Below, in pieces: positions 1 through 8,695 of a stretch of 64,000 bases of DNA (positions are counted from its first letter, which is position 1; the number at the start of each line of letters is the position of its first letter). Both the position numbers and the translations under genes were made by a program. The stretch covers positions 1-64,000 of the forward strand of contig NZ_JAIWPR010000005.1 in NCBI RefSeq assembly GCF_021191635.1. The letters are read 5' to 3'. Source of the stretch: Alterluteimonas quercicellularis (GTDB taxonomy: Bacteria > Pseudomonadota > Gammaproteobacteria > Xanthomonadales > Xanthomonadaceae). The notes below the pieces were generated by a model, which was given only the letters and a program-made list of their open reading frames with translations, was not told the DNA's origin and ran no database searches.

Positions 1-153
1 CTCCTACCAGCGGCCGAGCGCTGCGGGCACTGTAGGAGCGCGCTCGCGCGCGACCGGGCTTTCCCCGCACACCCCATCGCGCACCGGCGCGCTCCTGCGG
101 GGCTCGCCTTTGCGTCTCTCGCGGCTTCTCGCAGAAGCGCGCTCGCGCGCGAC
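1..153. repeat. GTAG palindromic repeats (SMAG-like REPs) at the left edge
   Basis: The 212 bases before the first gene hold no credible ORF. A full copy of the dispersed palindrome GTAGGAGCGCGCTCGCGCG... lies at 32-54. A decayed copy that begins GCAG instead of GTAG lies at 131-153. The first seven bases, CTCCTAC, look like the tail of an inverted partner cut by the window edge. The same element recurs near 21.2, 29.4, 32.46, 47.75-47.9, 54.5 and 63.3 kb. The 5' GTAG and GC-rich stem match the SMAG-type REPs described in Stenotrophomonas. That link is by resemblance only. Confidence 0.75.
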
Positions 154-212
154 AGACGACGCGGCGTCTGTCGTCGCCCGGGCGCGCCCCGCAATCCGAT
201 CGCCTCTGGGCG

Positions 213-1154
213 CTACCGAGACGCCGGGCCGATCCCCTCCCAACTGCGCAGCGTGTCCACCGGCACGCCCACCCGGCGGCACGCCCGCGGCGCGATGCCG
301 TCAGGCAGCGCGAGCCGGAACGCGGGCGCCATCGCCCGCAGCGCCTGCGCGCAGGCGCGGTGTCGCGCGCGCTGCAGCTGCCCGAAGCCGAGCAGCGCCT
401 CCGCCCAGGGCGGCAACAGCGCCGCGCCGGCGCCCAGGAACAGGCCGCGCACCGGCGTCGCGCCCGGCACCGGCAGCCGCGCGCGCCGCAGCACCGCCAG
501 CACCTCGCGCGAACGCGCGTCGTAGCGCAGCTGCGGCCGTGTCCGCGCGAAGTAGGCGGCCACCTCCGCGGCGCTGGCCGGCACCGCGCGCGCGCCGAGC
601 GCCTCGGCCACCCGCCGCGCCTCGTCGTAGTAGCGATCGTCCGCGCCCGGCGGCAGGCGCAGGCCGGCGTAGGCGCGGAACCCGCGCAGGAACGCGTACG
701 CCTCGGTGACGTGCACCCAGGTCAGCAGCTCCGGGTCGTCGGCGGCGTAGGGCACGCCGTCCGCGGTCTCGCCGCGGACCCGGGCGTGGATCGCGGCCAC
801 CCGCGCGATCAGCCGCTGCGCCTCCGCCGTGCCGGCGAAGGTGGTGCCGGCCACGAACGCGGTGGTGCGGCGCAGGCGGCCGACCAGGTCGTCGCGGAAA
901 TCGGAATGGTCCCAGACCCCGGCCAGCGCGCGCGGATGCAGCGCCTGCAGCATCAGCGCGCACAGGCCGCCGGAGAGCATGCCGGGAAAATCCGCGTGCA
1001 CGCGCCAGGTGACCGCGCCCGGGCCGAACAGGCCGGGATCGCCGGCCGGCGCGTCGTAGTCGATGCCGCTCTGGCCGCGCGGAAACAGGCCCAGCACCCG
1101 GCGGCGGATGGCGGCGGTCAGCGGCGCGGCGAGGCGGGTGCGGGCGGAGTCCAC
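213..1154 (-). CDS. MpaB-like oxygenase (DUF2236 family)
   Basis: This 313-residue protein resembles the DUF2236 / ER-bound oxygenase MpaB family, whose members are thought to be haem-dependent oxygenases related to latex-clearing protein. The natural substrate in bacteria is generally unknown. Visible family features are the N-terminal GVTWRVH-like segment (AVTWRVHADFPGMLSGG, about residues 48-64), the helix LMLQALHPRALAGV and the HVTEAYAFLRGF segment with conserved His residues that could bind haem. I see no signal peptide. It lies 75 bp downstream of the YncE-like gene on the same strand, so the two may be co-transcribed. The stop codon is TAG inside a GTAG tetranucleotide. The family call is fairly firm; the reaction is not known. 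Confidence 0.85.
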   Translation of the reverse strand: MDSARTRLAAPLTAAIRRRVLGLFPRGQSGIDYDAPAGDPGLFGPGAVTWRVHADFPGMLSGGLCALMLQALHPRALAGVWDHSDFRDDLVGRLRRTTAFVAGTTFAGTAEAQRLIARVAAIHARVRGETADGVPYAADDPELLTWVHVTEAYAFLRGFRAYAGLRLPPGADDRYYDEARRVAEALGARAVPASAAEVAAYFARTRPQLRYDARSREVLAVLRRARLPVPGATPVRGLFLGAGAALLPPWAEALLGFGQLQRARHRACAQALRAMAPAFRLALPDGIAPRACRRVGVPVDTLRSWEGIGPASR

Positions 1155-1229
1155 GCCGCCATGCTACGTCGCATCGCCTGGCGCCGACGCGACGATGCCG
1201 CGCGCGCTCCCGCGGCCGGCAGGAACGCG

Positions 1230-2324
1230 CTAGTCGAGCGCGATGCGGACGACGCTTTCGAAGCCGCTCGCGGAGTAGTCCTTGTTGAACGGCGTCTTGA
1301 CGGTGACGTAGAGCACCTGCCCCGTCGGATCCAGTTCCAGGCTGTTGGGATTGGGCGGCAGCGCGATCGTGCGCAGCACACGGTAGTCGCCGGCGTCCAG
1401 CACGCTCAACGTGCCCTGGTCGCGGTGGGTGACGTAGAGCTCGCCGCGCACCGGGTTCAGCAGGATGCCCATGGAATCGCCGACCGGCAGCCGCTGACGC
1501 ACGCGGCCGTCGCGGCTGTCGAGCACCAGCACCGTCTTCAGCTTCGAGTGGTCGGTGACGAACAGGCGATGCGTGCCCGGGTCCAGCGCCAGGTTCAGCA
1601 GCAGCGCCTCCTCGTCGCCGCCGGGCTTCCAGCGCTGCGAGATGGCGTGGGTGGCGGTGTCGATCACCAGCACCTCGCCGTCGCCGTTGGCGGCGTAGAG
1701 GCGCCCCGCGTCGCGGTCGAGCAGCAGCCCGGTGACCCACTTGCCGGCGTTCTGGATCGTCGTGCGCAGGGTCAGCGTGGCGGCGTCCACCACCCAGATC
1801 ACGCCGGGATCGCCCACGCCGCCGACATAGAGCGTGCCGGTGGCCGGATCGTGGATCACCTGCCGCGGCCCGTAGCGCGAGCCGTCGGACGCGCGCTCCT
1901 CGAAGCGCAGGCGGCCCTTCACCTCGCCGGTGGCCGCGTCGAAGGCGGTGATGCCGCTGTCGACGCTGTTGGTCGCGTAGAGCGTGGCGCCGTCCGCATC
2001 CACGGCCAGGCCGAAGTTCCTGCCGTCGGTGTGGGTGAGGCCGGTCGTCTCCAGCGTCTGCGGGTCGAGCCGGTACAGCGCGCCGCCCTTGACGTTGGGG
2101 ACGGCTTCCGAGGACGCCACGAACAGCGCGTTCGCCGCGCGGCTGTAGCGCGCCTCGTACACGCCGCGGGCGAGCTCGCGGCGCTGCACGCCGTCGGGCC
2201 CGTTCTGCACGGCCGTGTCGGGCGCGGCCTGCGGCGCGAGGGCCTGCGCCGAAGCCTGGAGCGGGAGCACGAGCGCCAGCAAGGCGGCGGCGAGCAGGGA
2301 CAGGGAACGGAAAGACGTGCGCAT
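1230..2324 (-). CDS. YncE-like secreted beta-propeller protein
   Basis: The start is the ATG at 2324 (MRTSFRSLSLL), because it opens a clear Sec signal peptide ending ASAQ at about residue 26. The longer upstream reading has no such feature. The 364-residue product is made of YVTN-type blades, for example TLYATNSVDSGITAFD, TLYVGGVGDPGVIWVVD, RLYAANGDGEVLVID and ELYVTHRDQGTLSVLD, which predict a seven-bladed propeller in the periplasm. E. coli YncE has this fold, is iron-regulated through Fur, and its gene is divergent from the TonB receptor gene yncD. The same layout is seen here: a receptor gene runs the other way and a Fur-box-like sequence sits 58 bp upstream. The ligand is unknown. A role in iron or metal homeostasis is inferred from context. 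Confidence 0.85.
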   Translation of the reverse strand: MRTSFRSLSLLAAALLALVLPLQASAQALAPQAAPDTAVQNGPDGVQRRELARGVYEARYSRAANALFVASSEAVPNVKGGALYRLDPQTLETTGLTHTDGRNFGLAVDADGATLYATNSVDSGITAFDAATGEVKGRLRFEERASDGSRYGPRQVIHDPATGTLYVGGVGDPGVIWVVDAATLTLRTTIQNAGKWVTGLLLDRDAGRLYAANGDGEVLVIDTATHAISQRWKPGGDEEALLLNLALDPGTHRLFVTDHSKLKTVLVLDSRDGRVRQRLPVGDSMGILLNPVRGELYVTHRDQGTLSVLDAGDYRVLRTIALPPNPNSLELDPTGQVLYVTVKTPFNKDYSASGFESVVRIALD

Positions 2325-2381
2325 GGGGGCGGTCCGGTGTCGGGCGGTGGGCGGCGCGGGGGGCCGCGCGCGCCGGGACGA

Positions 2382-2400
2382 AGATGATAACGATTCTCGT
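2382..2400 (-). promoter_or_regulatory. Candidate Fur box upstream of the yncE-like gene
   Basis: The 19 bases around AGATGATAACGATTCTCGT resemble the Fur consensus GATAATGATAATCATTATC; I count 11 of 19 matches for the register one base to the right. Read on the minus strand it contains GAGAATCGTTATCATC, a form common in Fur sites. It lies 58 bp from the yncE-like start and about 265 bp from the divergent receptor start, so the beta-propeller gene is the likelier target. The 341-bp divergent interval 2325-2665 shows nothing else I can name. Confidence 0.5.
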
Positions 2401-2665
2401 CGGCAGCGGCGATGCGGACCCTGTCCGCTCGCTGCCCGCCGACGGTCGCGGCGAAGCCGCCCCACCCGCCGCGTGCCCTGCCGAGCGACCGCCGGCACCG
2501 CCCCCGTCGTTCCATGGACGCCATGAATACGTATGCAGCGCGGTCGATGCGGATGCACCCGCGACTACCATGGCCGCGACCTACAACACCCGGCCCGCGG
2601 ACAGATCCAGCAGGACGCCGCCGGCCGCGGCCAATCCGATGTGGCGTGGATCTTCGGGAGGGGAC

Positions 2666-5413
2666 ATGCGCAAGTTCCAACGCAAGCTGCTGTGCGTCGC
2701 GTTGTCGTCGGCGATGTGGACGGGGCTCGTCCACGCGCAGGAAACCGCCGGCGAGGAGCCGCCGCCGCCCGCCGCGGGCGACGCGGTGGAGCTCGACCGG
2801 GTGCAGGTGACCGGCATCCGCCGCGGCATCGAGGGCGCGATCTCGGTCAAGCGCGATGCGACCTCGATCGTCGAAGCGGTCTCCGCCGAGGACATCGGCA
2901 AGCTGCCCGACGTCAGCATCGCCGAATCGATCGCGCGCCTGCCGGGCCTGTCGGCGCAGCGCGTCGCCGGCCGCGCGCAGGTGATCAGCGTGCGCGGCCT
3001 GTCGCCCGACTTCGCGACCACGCTGCTCAACGGCCGCGAAATGGTCAGCACCGGCGACAACCGCAGCGTCGAGTTCGACCAGTACCCCTCGGAACTGGTC
3101 AGCGGCGTCACCGTCTACAAGACGCCGGATGCAGGCCTGTTCGGACAGGGACTGTCGGGCACGCTGGACATGCAGACCGTGCGCCCGCTGAGCTTCGATG
3201 GGTCCGCCATCACGGTCAACGGGCGCTTCCAGCGCAATTCGCTGGGCGAAGCGGCCGATACCGACCCCTATGGCAACCGCCTGAGCGCGAGCTGGATCGG
3301 CCAGTCGGCGGACCGCCGCTTCGGCTTCTCGATCGGCGTTTCGCACAGCGACACGCCGATCCAGGAGAATCAGGTCGGCCTGTACGAGCCCTGGAAGACC
3401 GACGCGCGCCCCGGCCTGGCCGACGGCACCTGGGCGACCGACGGCATGAAGGCGCTGCGCCGCACCGGTTACACCAAGCGCGACGGCATCATGGCGACGC
3501 TGCAGTTCCGCCCGTCGAACGCATGGACCAGCACGCTGGACATGTTCCACTCTCGCGCGGAGCAGGAAGACACCGCGAACCAGTGGGAGCTGAACACCCA
3601 GTACAACGGATCGTCGCCCTGCGACCCGGAATGCGTCTACAGCGACGTGCGCACCCGGGGGAACGACAGCTTCGCCGGCGGCACGATCAGCGGCGTCTAT
3701 CCGCTGGTGCGCGGGATGTACAACCGCCGCGAGGACCGCATTTCGGCCGTCGGATGGAACAACGAGTTCAACTTCGAACGCGCCCGGCTGACCACCGACG
3801 TGAGCTGGTCCAGGGCCAGGCGCTCGGAGCTGAGCCTGGAGAACAACACCCAGCTGCTGCCCAACCCGTCGCTCGACACGGTCGACCTGGACATCCGCAA
3901 CGACGGATTCTCGCAGATGGTCCCGGGCCTCGACTATTCCGACCCGTCCCGCCTGTTCCTGACCAACACCATCTACGGCTCCGGCTACGGCAAGACGCCA
4001 GAAGTCGAGGACGAGCTCAAGGGCGCGCGCGTCGGCCTCAATCTGCCCGCGCCCGGATCGATCCCGTGGCTGTCCGACCTCGATTTCGGCCTCAACCACA
4101 CCGACCGCGAGAAGTCCAAGCGGCAGCCCGAGGGCAACATCAACCTCGGCGCGCAGGGCGACACCGCCATCGCGGACGACCTGCAATACGGCCTCGTCGA
4201 CCTGGGATTCGCCGGCATCGGCCACATCCCGGCATGGAACGTGCCGGCAGCGGTCGCGCGCTACATGACCTTCGAGCCGACCGAGGACGAGAGCTATCTC
4301 GTTTCCAAGGCCTGGACGGTGAACGAGAAGATCACGACCGCGTTCGCGCGCGCCAACATCAGCACCGGCTGGGGCGACACCACGGTGACCGGCAACGCCG
4401 GCGTGCAGATCCAGCGCGTCGACCAGTCGTCCTCCTCCAACTACTGGGACGCCACCCAGCCGGATGGCAGCAACGTGCAGCCCTTCGAATCGGGCAAGAC
4501 CTACACGGAAGTGCTGCCGAGCGCGAACCTGGCGTTCCAGCTGCCGGGCGAGCACACCGTGCGCATCGGCCTGGCCAAGCAGGTGGCGCGCCCGCGCGTG
4601 GACCAGTTGCGTTCCTCGCTCGAATTCGGCGTGGACGAGAGCAATGGCCGGCCCGGCGGAAGCGGCGGCAATCCGCTGCTCGACCCCTGGCGCGCCTATG
4701 CGTTCGACGTCTCGTGGGAGAAGTACTTCGGCGACCGCGCCTACGTCGCGGCCGCGTTCTTCTACAAGGACCTGCGCACCTACATCTACACGCAGACCCG
4801 CGACGACTACGACTTCTCCGGATTCCTCGGCGATTACGTGCCACCGGAAGGCGTCGACTGGGAACTGCAGACGACCGGCAACTTCACCGCGCCGCAGAAC
4901 GGCGAGGGCGGCACCTTGCGCGGCCTGGAGCTCACCGCGTCCCTGCCCCTGGACCTGTGGACCGAATCGCTGCGCGGCTTCGGCATCGTCGCCAGCGCCA
5001 GCTTCAACGACAGCGACATCCAGATCCTCGACCCGGAAAGCGCGAACAGCGTCGGCAACGAACCGATCGACCTGCCCGGCCTGTCGAGGCGCGTCTACAA
5101 CCTCACCGCCTACTTCGAGCGCGACGGCTTCGAGGCGCGCCTGAGCCAGCGCCGGCGCTCGGACTTCATCGGCGAGATCGGCAACTTCGACGGCGCACGC
5201 ACGCTGCGCTACGTCGTCGGCGAGAACATCACCGACGCACAGATCAGCTACAGCTTCGGGGACGGTTCGTCGCTGGAGGGCCTCACGCTGCTGCTGCAGG
5301 CCAACAACCTGACCAACGAGTCCTACCGCACCTACGCCGGCACCCAGGACCGGCCGCTGGAGCGGATCGAATGGGGCCGCACCTACCTGCTCGGCCTGAA
5401 CTACCGGTTCTGA
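2666..5413 (+). CDS. TonB-dependent receptor, Xanthomonas/Caulobacter type
   Basis: The product is a 915-residue outer-membrane active transporter of the TonB-Xanth-Caul type. The start ATG at 2666 follows GGGAGGGG and opens a signal peptide (MRKFQRKLLCVALSSAMWTG...VHAQ). The plug domain follows at about residues 45-170 with the family hallmarks VQVTGIRRGI, EAVSAEDIGKLPDVSIAESI and RLPGLSAQRV. The 22-strand barrel ends in the aromatic signature TYLLGLNYRF. Members of this type often import plant-derived oligosaccharides or other organics, and many sit beside the catabolic enzymes for their substrate. No such enzymes are adjacent here, only the divergent YncE-like gene, so the ligand cannot be told. 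A G/C homopolymer block begins 14 bp after the stop. Confidence 0.93.
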   Translation: MRKFQRKLLCVALSSAMWTGLVHAQETAGEEPPPPAAGDAVELDRVQVTGIRRGIEGAISVKRDATSIVEAVSAEDIGKLPDVSIAESIARLPGLSAQRVAGRAQVISVRGLSPDFATTLLNGREMVSTGDNRSVEFDQYPSELVSGVTVYKTPDAGLFGQGLSGTLDMQTVRPLSFDGSAITVNGRFQRNSLGEAADTDPYGNRLSASWIGQSADRRFGFSIGVSHSDTPIQENQVGLYEPWKTDARPGLADGTWATDGMKALRRTGYTKRDGIMATLQFRPSNAWTSTLDMFHSRAEQEDTANQWELNTQYNGSSPCDPECVYSDVRTRGNDSFAGGTISGVYPLVRGMYNRREDRISAVGWNNEFNFERARLTTDVSWSRARRSELSLENNTQLLPNPSLDTVDLDIRNDGFSQMVPGLDYSDPSRLFLTNTIYGSGYGKTPEVEDELKGARVGLNLPAPGSIPWLSDLDFGLNHTDREKSKRQPEGNINLGAQGDTAIADDLQYGLVDLGFAGIGHIPAWNVPAAVARYMTFEPTEDESYLVSKAWTVNEKITTAFARANISTGWGDTTVTGNAGVQIQRVDQSSSSNYWDATQPDGSNVQPFESGKTYTEVLPSANLAFQLPGEHTVRIGLAKQVARPRVDQLRSSLEFGVDESNGRPGGSGGNPLLDPWRAYAFDVSWEKYFGDRAYVAAAFFYKDLRTYIYTQTRDDYDFSGFLGDYVPPEGVDWELQTTGNFTAPQNGEGGTLRGLELTASLPLDLWTESLRGFGIVASASFNDSDIQILDPESANSVGNEPIDLPGLSRRVYNLTAYFERDGFEARLSQRRRSDFIGEIGNFDGARTLRYVVGENITDAQISYSFGDGSSLEGLTLLLQANNLTNESYRTYAGTQDRPLERIEWGRTYLLGLNYRF

Positions 5414-5427
5414 TCGCCCATGGCCGT

Positions 5428-5526
5428 GGGGGGGGGGGGGGGGGCCGGGCCGCCCCCCCCCCCCCGGGGGGGGCCCCCCCGCCCCGGACGCCAGCGGCGG
5501 GGGGGGGGGGGGGGGCCCCCCCCCCC
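5428..5526. other. G/C homopolymer block, probable assembly artefact
   Basis: This block is a chain of pure G and pure C runs: 17 G at 5428-5444, 13 C at 5453-5465, 8 G, 7 C, 17 G at 5499-5515 and 11 C at 5516-5526. Such runs are unlike anything else in the window except the similar block near 56.84-56.90 kb. It lies between the receptor stop and the tRNA-Val promoter. A strong GC hairpin or REP cluster that was misread is the simplest explanation. No coding function is claimed. Confidence 0.7.
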
Positions 5527-5543
5527 ACGGCCGCGAAGGCGGC

Positions 5544-5572
5544 TTGTCTGCCCACGGCCGCTGGGCTAGAAT
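5544..5572 (+). promoter_or_regulatory. Promoter of tRNA-Val
   Basis: A sigma70-like promoter is visible: -35 TTGTCT (5544-5549), a 17-nt spacer and -10 TAGAAT (5567-5572). Transcription would begin near 5579, about 25 nt before the mature tRNA 5' end, which fits a short leader removed by RNase P. Confidence 0.7.
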
Positions 5573-5603
5573 GCGCGGCTTCGCCGGCCACGCCGGGACG
5601 AAC

Positions 5604-5678
5604 GGGCGGTTAGCTCAGCGGTAGAGCACTACCTTGACATGGTAGGGGTCACAGGTTCGAACCCTGTACCGCCCACCA
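5604..5678 (+). tRNA. tRNA-Val (GAC)
   Basis: The sequence folds as a complete cloverleaf. The acceptor arm GGGCGGT pairs with ACCGCCC, the D arm is GCTC...GAGC, the anticodon stem is CTACC/GGTAG with loop TTGACAT (anticodon GAC), and the T arm is ACAGG-TTCGAAC-CCTGT. The discriminator A and the 3' CCA are encoded. A hairpin terminator follows about 45 nt downstream, so this looks like a single-gene unit. Confidence 0.97.
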
Positions 5679-5722
5679 CGATCTCCCGGCATCGGCCGGA
5701 GCGCGTGGACCCTCGAGACACA

Positions 5723-5742
5723 GCCGGCGCGCCGGGTTTTTT
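5723..5742 (+). terminator. Rho-independent terminator after tRNA-Val
   Basis: The palindrome CCGGCGCGCCGG at 5724-5735 is followed by G and six T. It lies 45 nt beyond the tRNA-Val CCA end. The remaining stretch to 6089 (about 350 bp) shows no credible ORF, RNA or promoter. Confidence 0.75.
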
Positions 5743-6089
5743 CGTAAGCGCAGGACGGGACCGAAGCGCACTTCGGGTGAGCCCGGCCGCTTGGCCGGAC
5801 AGCTCCTTCATCTGCGGAAGCCTGCCCCTGAACGGGAGACCGGGCGTCGGCCCGGGGCCGGTCATGCGGGGAACGCAAGGCTGGCACGCCCGGCCGCCGA
5901 CGGCGGCGGGCTCGTGCGGGGATTTCAGCAGCGACCGCCGATTCCGGCCTCGTGACACCGGCTTCGCGGGCTCGGCCTGGACGGCGCCGCGGTCGCCGGC
6001 CGCTCGCCATGCAGGCGATCGCCTTCGAACCGGCATCACCGCACGCCGCGACATGCGCCGCCTGCGGCCGCGTCCCGTGCCGCAGGGGC

Positions 6090-6983
6090 TCAGGACATCG
6101 CCGGCGCGGGTGGCGCCGGGTCGTCCGGCAGGGGAATGAACTCGGCGTCGTCGGCGTCCGGCAGCTTCATCCGCCCCGCCTTCCAGTCCGCCGCGGCCTG
6201 CGCGAGCCGGTCCTTCGACGAGGACACGAAGTTCCAGTAGACGAAGCGCTCGCCGACCGGCTCTCCGCCGAGCACCATCACCGTCGAACGCTCGACGGCA
6301 CGCAGCCGCGACGCGTTCCGGCCGAACACCAGCATCCTGCCGGCGCCGTAGGCGACGCCGCCGACCTCCACCGCCCCGGTCGCAACGTATGCGGCGCGCT
6401 CGGCGTACCCGGCGGGGATTTCCGCCGTCGCGCCGGGCGCCATGTCGAGATGCGCGTAGAACTGCGGCGAATGCGTCGCGGCACCCGCGGTCAGGCCGTA
6501 GGCGTTGCCGGCGATGAGCTGCCCGTGTACCCCGCCCTCGCTCCACTGCGGCAGGTCGTCGCCGGCATGGTGCGAGAAGCTGGGGGCCACTTCCTCGTAC
6601 TCGCTCGGCAGCGCGACCCAGGCCTGGATGCCGTGCAGGCGATCGCCCTGCGCCCGCGCCCGCTCGAGACGTTCGCTGTGGGTGATGCCGCGGCCGGCGG
6701 TCATCCAGTTGACCTCGCGCGGACGGATCGCCTGCGCATGGCCCAGGCTGTCGCGATGCATGATCTCGCCGGCGAACAGGTAGGTGACGGTCGACAGGCC
6801 GATGTGCGGGTGCGGCCGCACGTCGACGCCACGGCCCACGCCGGGCGCGAGGTCGAGCGGCCCCATGTGGTCGAAGAAGACGTAGGGCCCGACCATGCGG
6901 CGCTTCGCGAAGGGCAGCATGCGGCCGACGTCCATGCCGCCACCGAGGCTGCGGCGGCGCTGTTCGATGACGAGTTCGATCAT
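6090..6983 (-). CDS. Pirin family protein
   Basis: This 297-residue bicupin protein belongs to the pirin family, iron-binding proteins with quercetinase-like activity in some members and regulatory roles in others. The metal-site motifs are present in the N-terminal cupin: RPHPHIGLSTVTYLF (two His) and GRGITHSERL (His and Glu). The second cupin is the Pirin_C-type half, about residues 170-270 (QFYAHLDMAPGATAEIP...). The start at 6983 overlaps the stop of the upstream MoaF/SnoaL-like gene as ATGA, so translation is probably coupled. With the isochorismatase-like gene and the divergent LysR gene it forms a small accessory cluster that may handle an aromatic or quinone compound; that role is inference. 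Confidence 0.92.
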   Translation of the reverse strand: MIELVIEQRRRSLGGGMDVGRMLPFAKRRMVGPYVFFDHMGPLDLAPGVGRGVDVRPHPHIGLSTVTYLFAGEIMHRDSLGHAQAIRPREVNWMTAGRGITHSERLERARAQGDRLHGIQAWVALPSEYEEVAPSFSHHAGDDLPQWSEGGVHGQLIAGNAYGLTAGAATHSPQFYAHLDMAPGATAEIPAGYAERAAYVATGAVEVGGVAYGAGRMLVFGRNASRLRAVERSTVMVLGGEPVGERFVYWNFVSSSKDRLAQAAADWKAGRMKLPDADDAEFIPLPDDPAPPAPAMS

Positions 6984-7756
6984 GTCGTCTCCTCCGACCG
7001 GTTCCAGCCGCCGGCGACCTCGGGATCGGCGCGATGGCGCGCGCCTTCCGCGGGATCGAACATCGCGACGCCGCCCAGGGCCGCGGTCGCAGGCGCCTCG
7101 TCCTGCAGCACGTCCCAGTGCTCGGCCAGCCTGCCGTCCTCGATCCGGAACAGGTCGACCACCACCTGCGGGACCTCCGCCCAGCCGCGGATGCGGCCGT
7201 GGATGGCGACGAAATCGCCTTCGGCGACGACCAGGCCCGGTTCGTAGTGGACGTCCCCGGACAGGCCGGCGACCAGCGCCCGCAGCGCATCGCGGCCCTG
7301 GGGAATGGCGGGATTGTGCTGGATGTAGTCCGGCGCATAGAGGCGGTCCACCGCCGATGCGTCGCGACGCTGGAACAGCGAGGTCATCGCATCGAGCACC
7401 AGCGCCTTGTTGCGCCGGGGGCGATCGTCGAATGCGCGGTCGGCGGGCCGGGTGACCGCGATCGTCCCCACCATCCGCAGCAGGCGGCCGCCGGGCGGCG
7501 TCACGCACGAGTAGACCACGCCGCGATCGTAGTCCTGCACGTTGGTGACCGTGGCGCCGTCGCGTTCCTGCCAGCTCACGGCGAAGAGGCCGTTGCCGAG
7601 CGAGACCGCCTGGATCTCGACGGTCTCGGTCCGGGCGAAGGGACCTTCCCGGATCTCGAACCGCAGCCTCGTCTCGGACAGCAGCGTCAGGCTGACCCGG
7701 AACTCGGGATAGGAGACGTCCATCTCCAGCCCGACGGGAAACTCGCCCATCGACAT
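6980..7756 (-). CDS. MoaF-like / SnoaL-like (ester cyclase) two-part protein
   Basis: The 258-residue product seems to have two parts. Residues 1 to about 110 (FPVGLEMDVSYPEFRVSLTLLS..., then SWQERDGATVTNVQDYDRGVV) look like a MoaF/calycin-type beta barrel. Residues about 125-245 are an NTF2-like SnoaL domain (MTSLFQRRDASAVDRLYAPDYIQHNPAIPQGRDAL, shown here split: DYIQHNPAIPQGRDAL is the ester-cyclase hallmark). Both are small-molecule-binding folds. The ATG at 7756 is chosen because the MoaF-like fold starts directly after it. The stop overlaps the pirin start (ATGA). The upstream isochorismatase-like gene ends 86 bp away on the same strand. The substrate is not known. Confidence 0.75.
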   Translation of the reverse strand: MSMGEFPVGLEMDVSYPEFRVSLTLLSETRLRFEIREGPFARTETVEIQAVSLGNGLFAVSWQERDGATVTNVQDYDRGVVYSCVTPPGGRLLRMVGTIAVTRPADRAFDDRPRRNKALVLDAMTSLFQRRDASAVDRLYAPDYIQHNPAIPQGRDALRALVAGLSGDVHYEPGLVVAEGDFVAIHGRIRGWAEVPQVVVDLFRIEDGRLAEHWDVLQDEAPATAALGGVAMFDPAEGARHRADPEVAGGWNRSEETT

Positions 7757-7842
7757 CTTCAGGGTTCCTGTCGTGGAATCGCGCCCGGCCTGCCGGCGCC
7801 GGGCATGTGCGGTCGGTCTCAAGGCGCGCGAGCCTGCTCGGA

Positions 7843-8496
7843 TCAGCCCGCGCCGCTCGGCACCGGGGTGTTGAGCAGTTGCTGTTCCCACAGGAACGCG
7901 CTGCCAGCTGCGCCGCCATGCTCCGCCAATACCTGAGCGAACTTGATGTCGGATTCGACGCGCACGTGGTCGCGCTGCCACTCTCCGCCCACGGCCATCC
8001 AGGTCATGACGTTGGCGCCGGCGCCGATCATGCGTTGGATAGCGACCTGATGCGCTTCCAGCGAAACGCCGCCGCAGGCGTCGGTCACGACGGTCACATC
8101 CCAGCCCTCGCCTAGCGCCTGAATCGTGGGCATCGCAACGCAGACTTCCGTATACAGTCCGGCAATGATCAGCTGCTTGCGACCCGTTGCCTTGACAGCG
8201 TCCACGACCTTCGAATCTTGCCAGGTGTTGATCAACGTCCGGTCGATCACCTCCTGATTCGGAAACACGTCCGTGATCTGCGGAAACAGGCGGCCGCCTT
8301 GGCTGGCGATCACGGTCGTCAGGATGGTTGGGACATCGAAGGCTTTGGCAAGCTTCGCCAGAGCCGCCACGTTGTTGATCACCACTTGCGGGTCGTGGCT
8401 GTTGAGCGACAGAAGCTGGAAGGGCTGGTGATCGATCAGCACCAGCACCGAGTCCTCGGGGCGGAGCAGCGAATCGAGACCGTTGCGAAACGTCAT
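7843..8496 (-). CDS. Isochorismatase-like cysteine hydrolase (YcaC type)
   Basis: The protein (217 residues) is an isochorismatase-fold cysteine hydrolase closest in form to YcaC. Asp22 in LVLIDHQPF and the nucleophile Cys119 in GLYTEVCVAMP are in the family positions. The basic partner is less clear, probably in the DRTLINTWQDSK segment. The start at 8496 is preferred to one seven codons upstream because GAAAGGA lies 7 nt before it. Most YcaC-like proteins have no known substrate. The gene is less GC-rich than its neighbours (34 of 60 in 8161-8220), which hints at later acquisition. It is transcribed away from the LysR gene, a layout typical of a LysR regulator and its target. Confidence 0.9.
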   Translation of the reverse strand: MTFRNGLDSLLRPEDSVLVLIDHQPFQLLSLNSHDPQVVINNVAALAKLAKAFDVPTILTTVIASQGGRLFPQITDVFPNQEVIDRTLINTWQDSKVVDAVKATGRKQLIIAGLYTEVCVAMPTIQALGEGWDVTVVTDACGGVSLEAHQVAIQRMIGAGANVMTWMAVGGEWQRDHVRVESDIKFAQVLAEHGGAAGSAFLWEQQLLNTPVPSGAG

Positions 8497-8695
8497 GGAG
8501 ACATCCTTTCGTTGCATTCGGGGGAATGGGGGACGCGGCGGGACGTGTGCTCGGGTGCGCCGTCGCGTTCATGCACCTTGTCATCCGCATCCTTCACGCG
8601 GTAGTACCGTCTCGTGTCGATCTGTGTCGCGCCACGGGGAACGTCGGGCCGTCGACTTTTGTGCCAAGCTGCGTCGCGGAACCGGGAACGCCGAA

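Noticed and set aside
32-153. Terminal inverted repeats of an insertion sequence
   Set aside because: No transposase ORF lies between or near the copies, and the same unit occurs all over the window.
301-2571. Very long minus-strand reading frame overlapping the MpaB-like and yncE-like genes
   Set aside because: It is a shadow frame rich in Arg, Ala and Gly with no domain or signal. GC-rich DNA gives such open frames, and the two real genes explain the region.
5639-6139. Possible short gene after tRNA-Val
   Set aside because: It begins inside the tRNA, has no ribosome site and runs into the pirin 3' end. No family pattern is visible.
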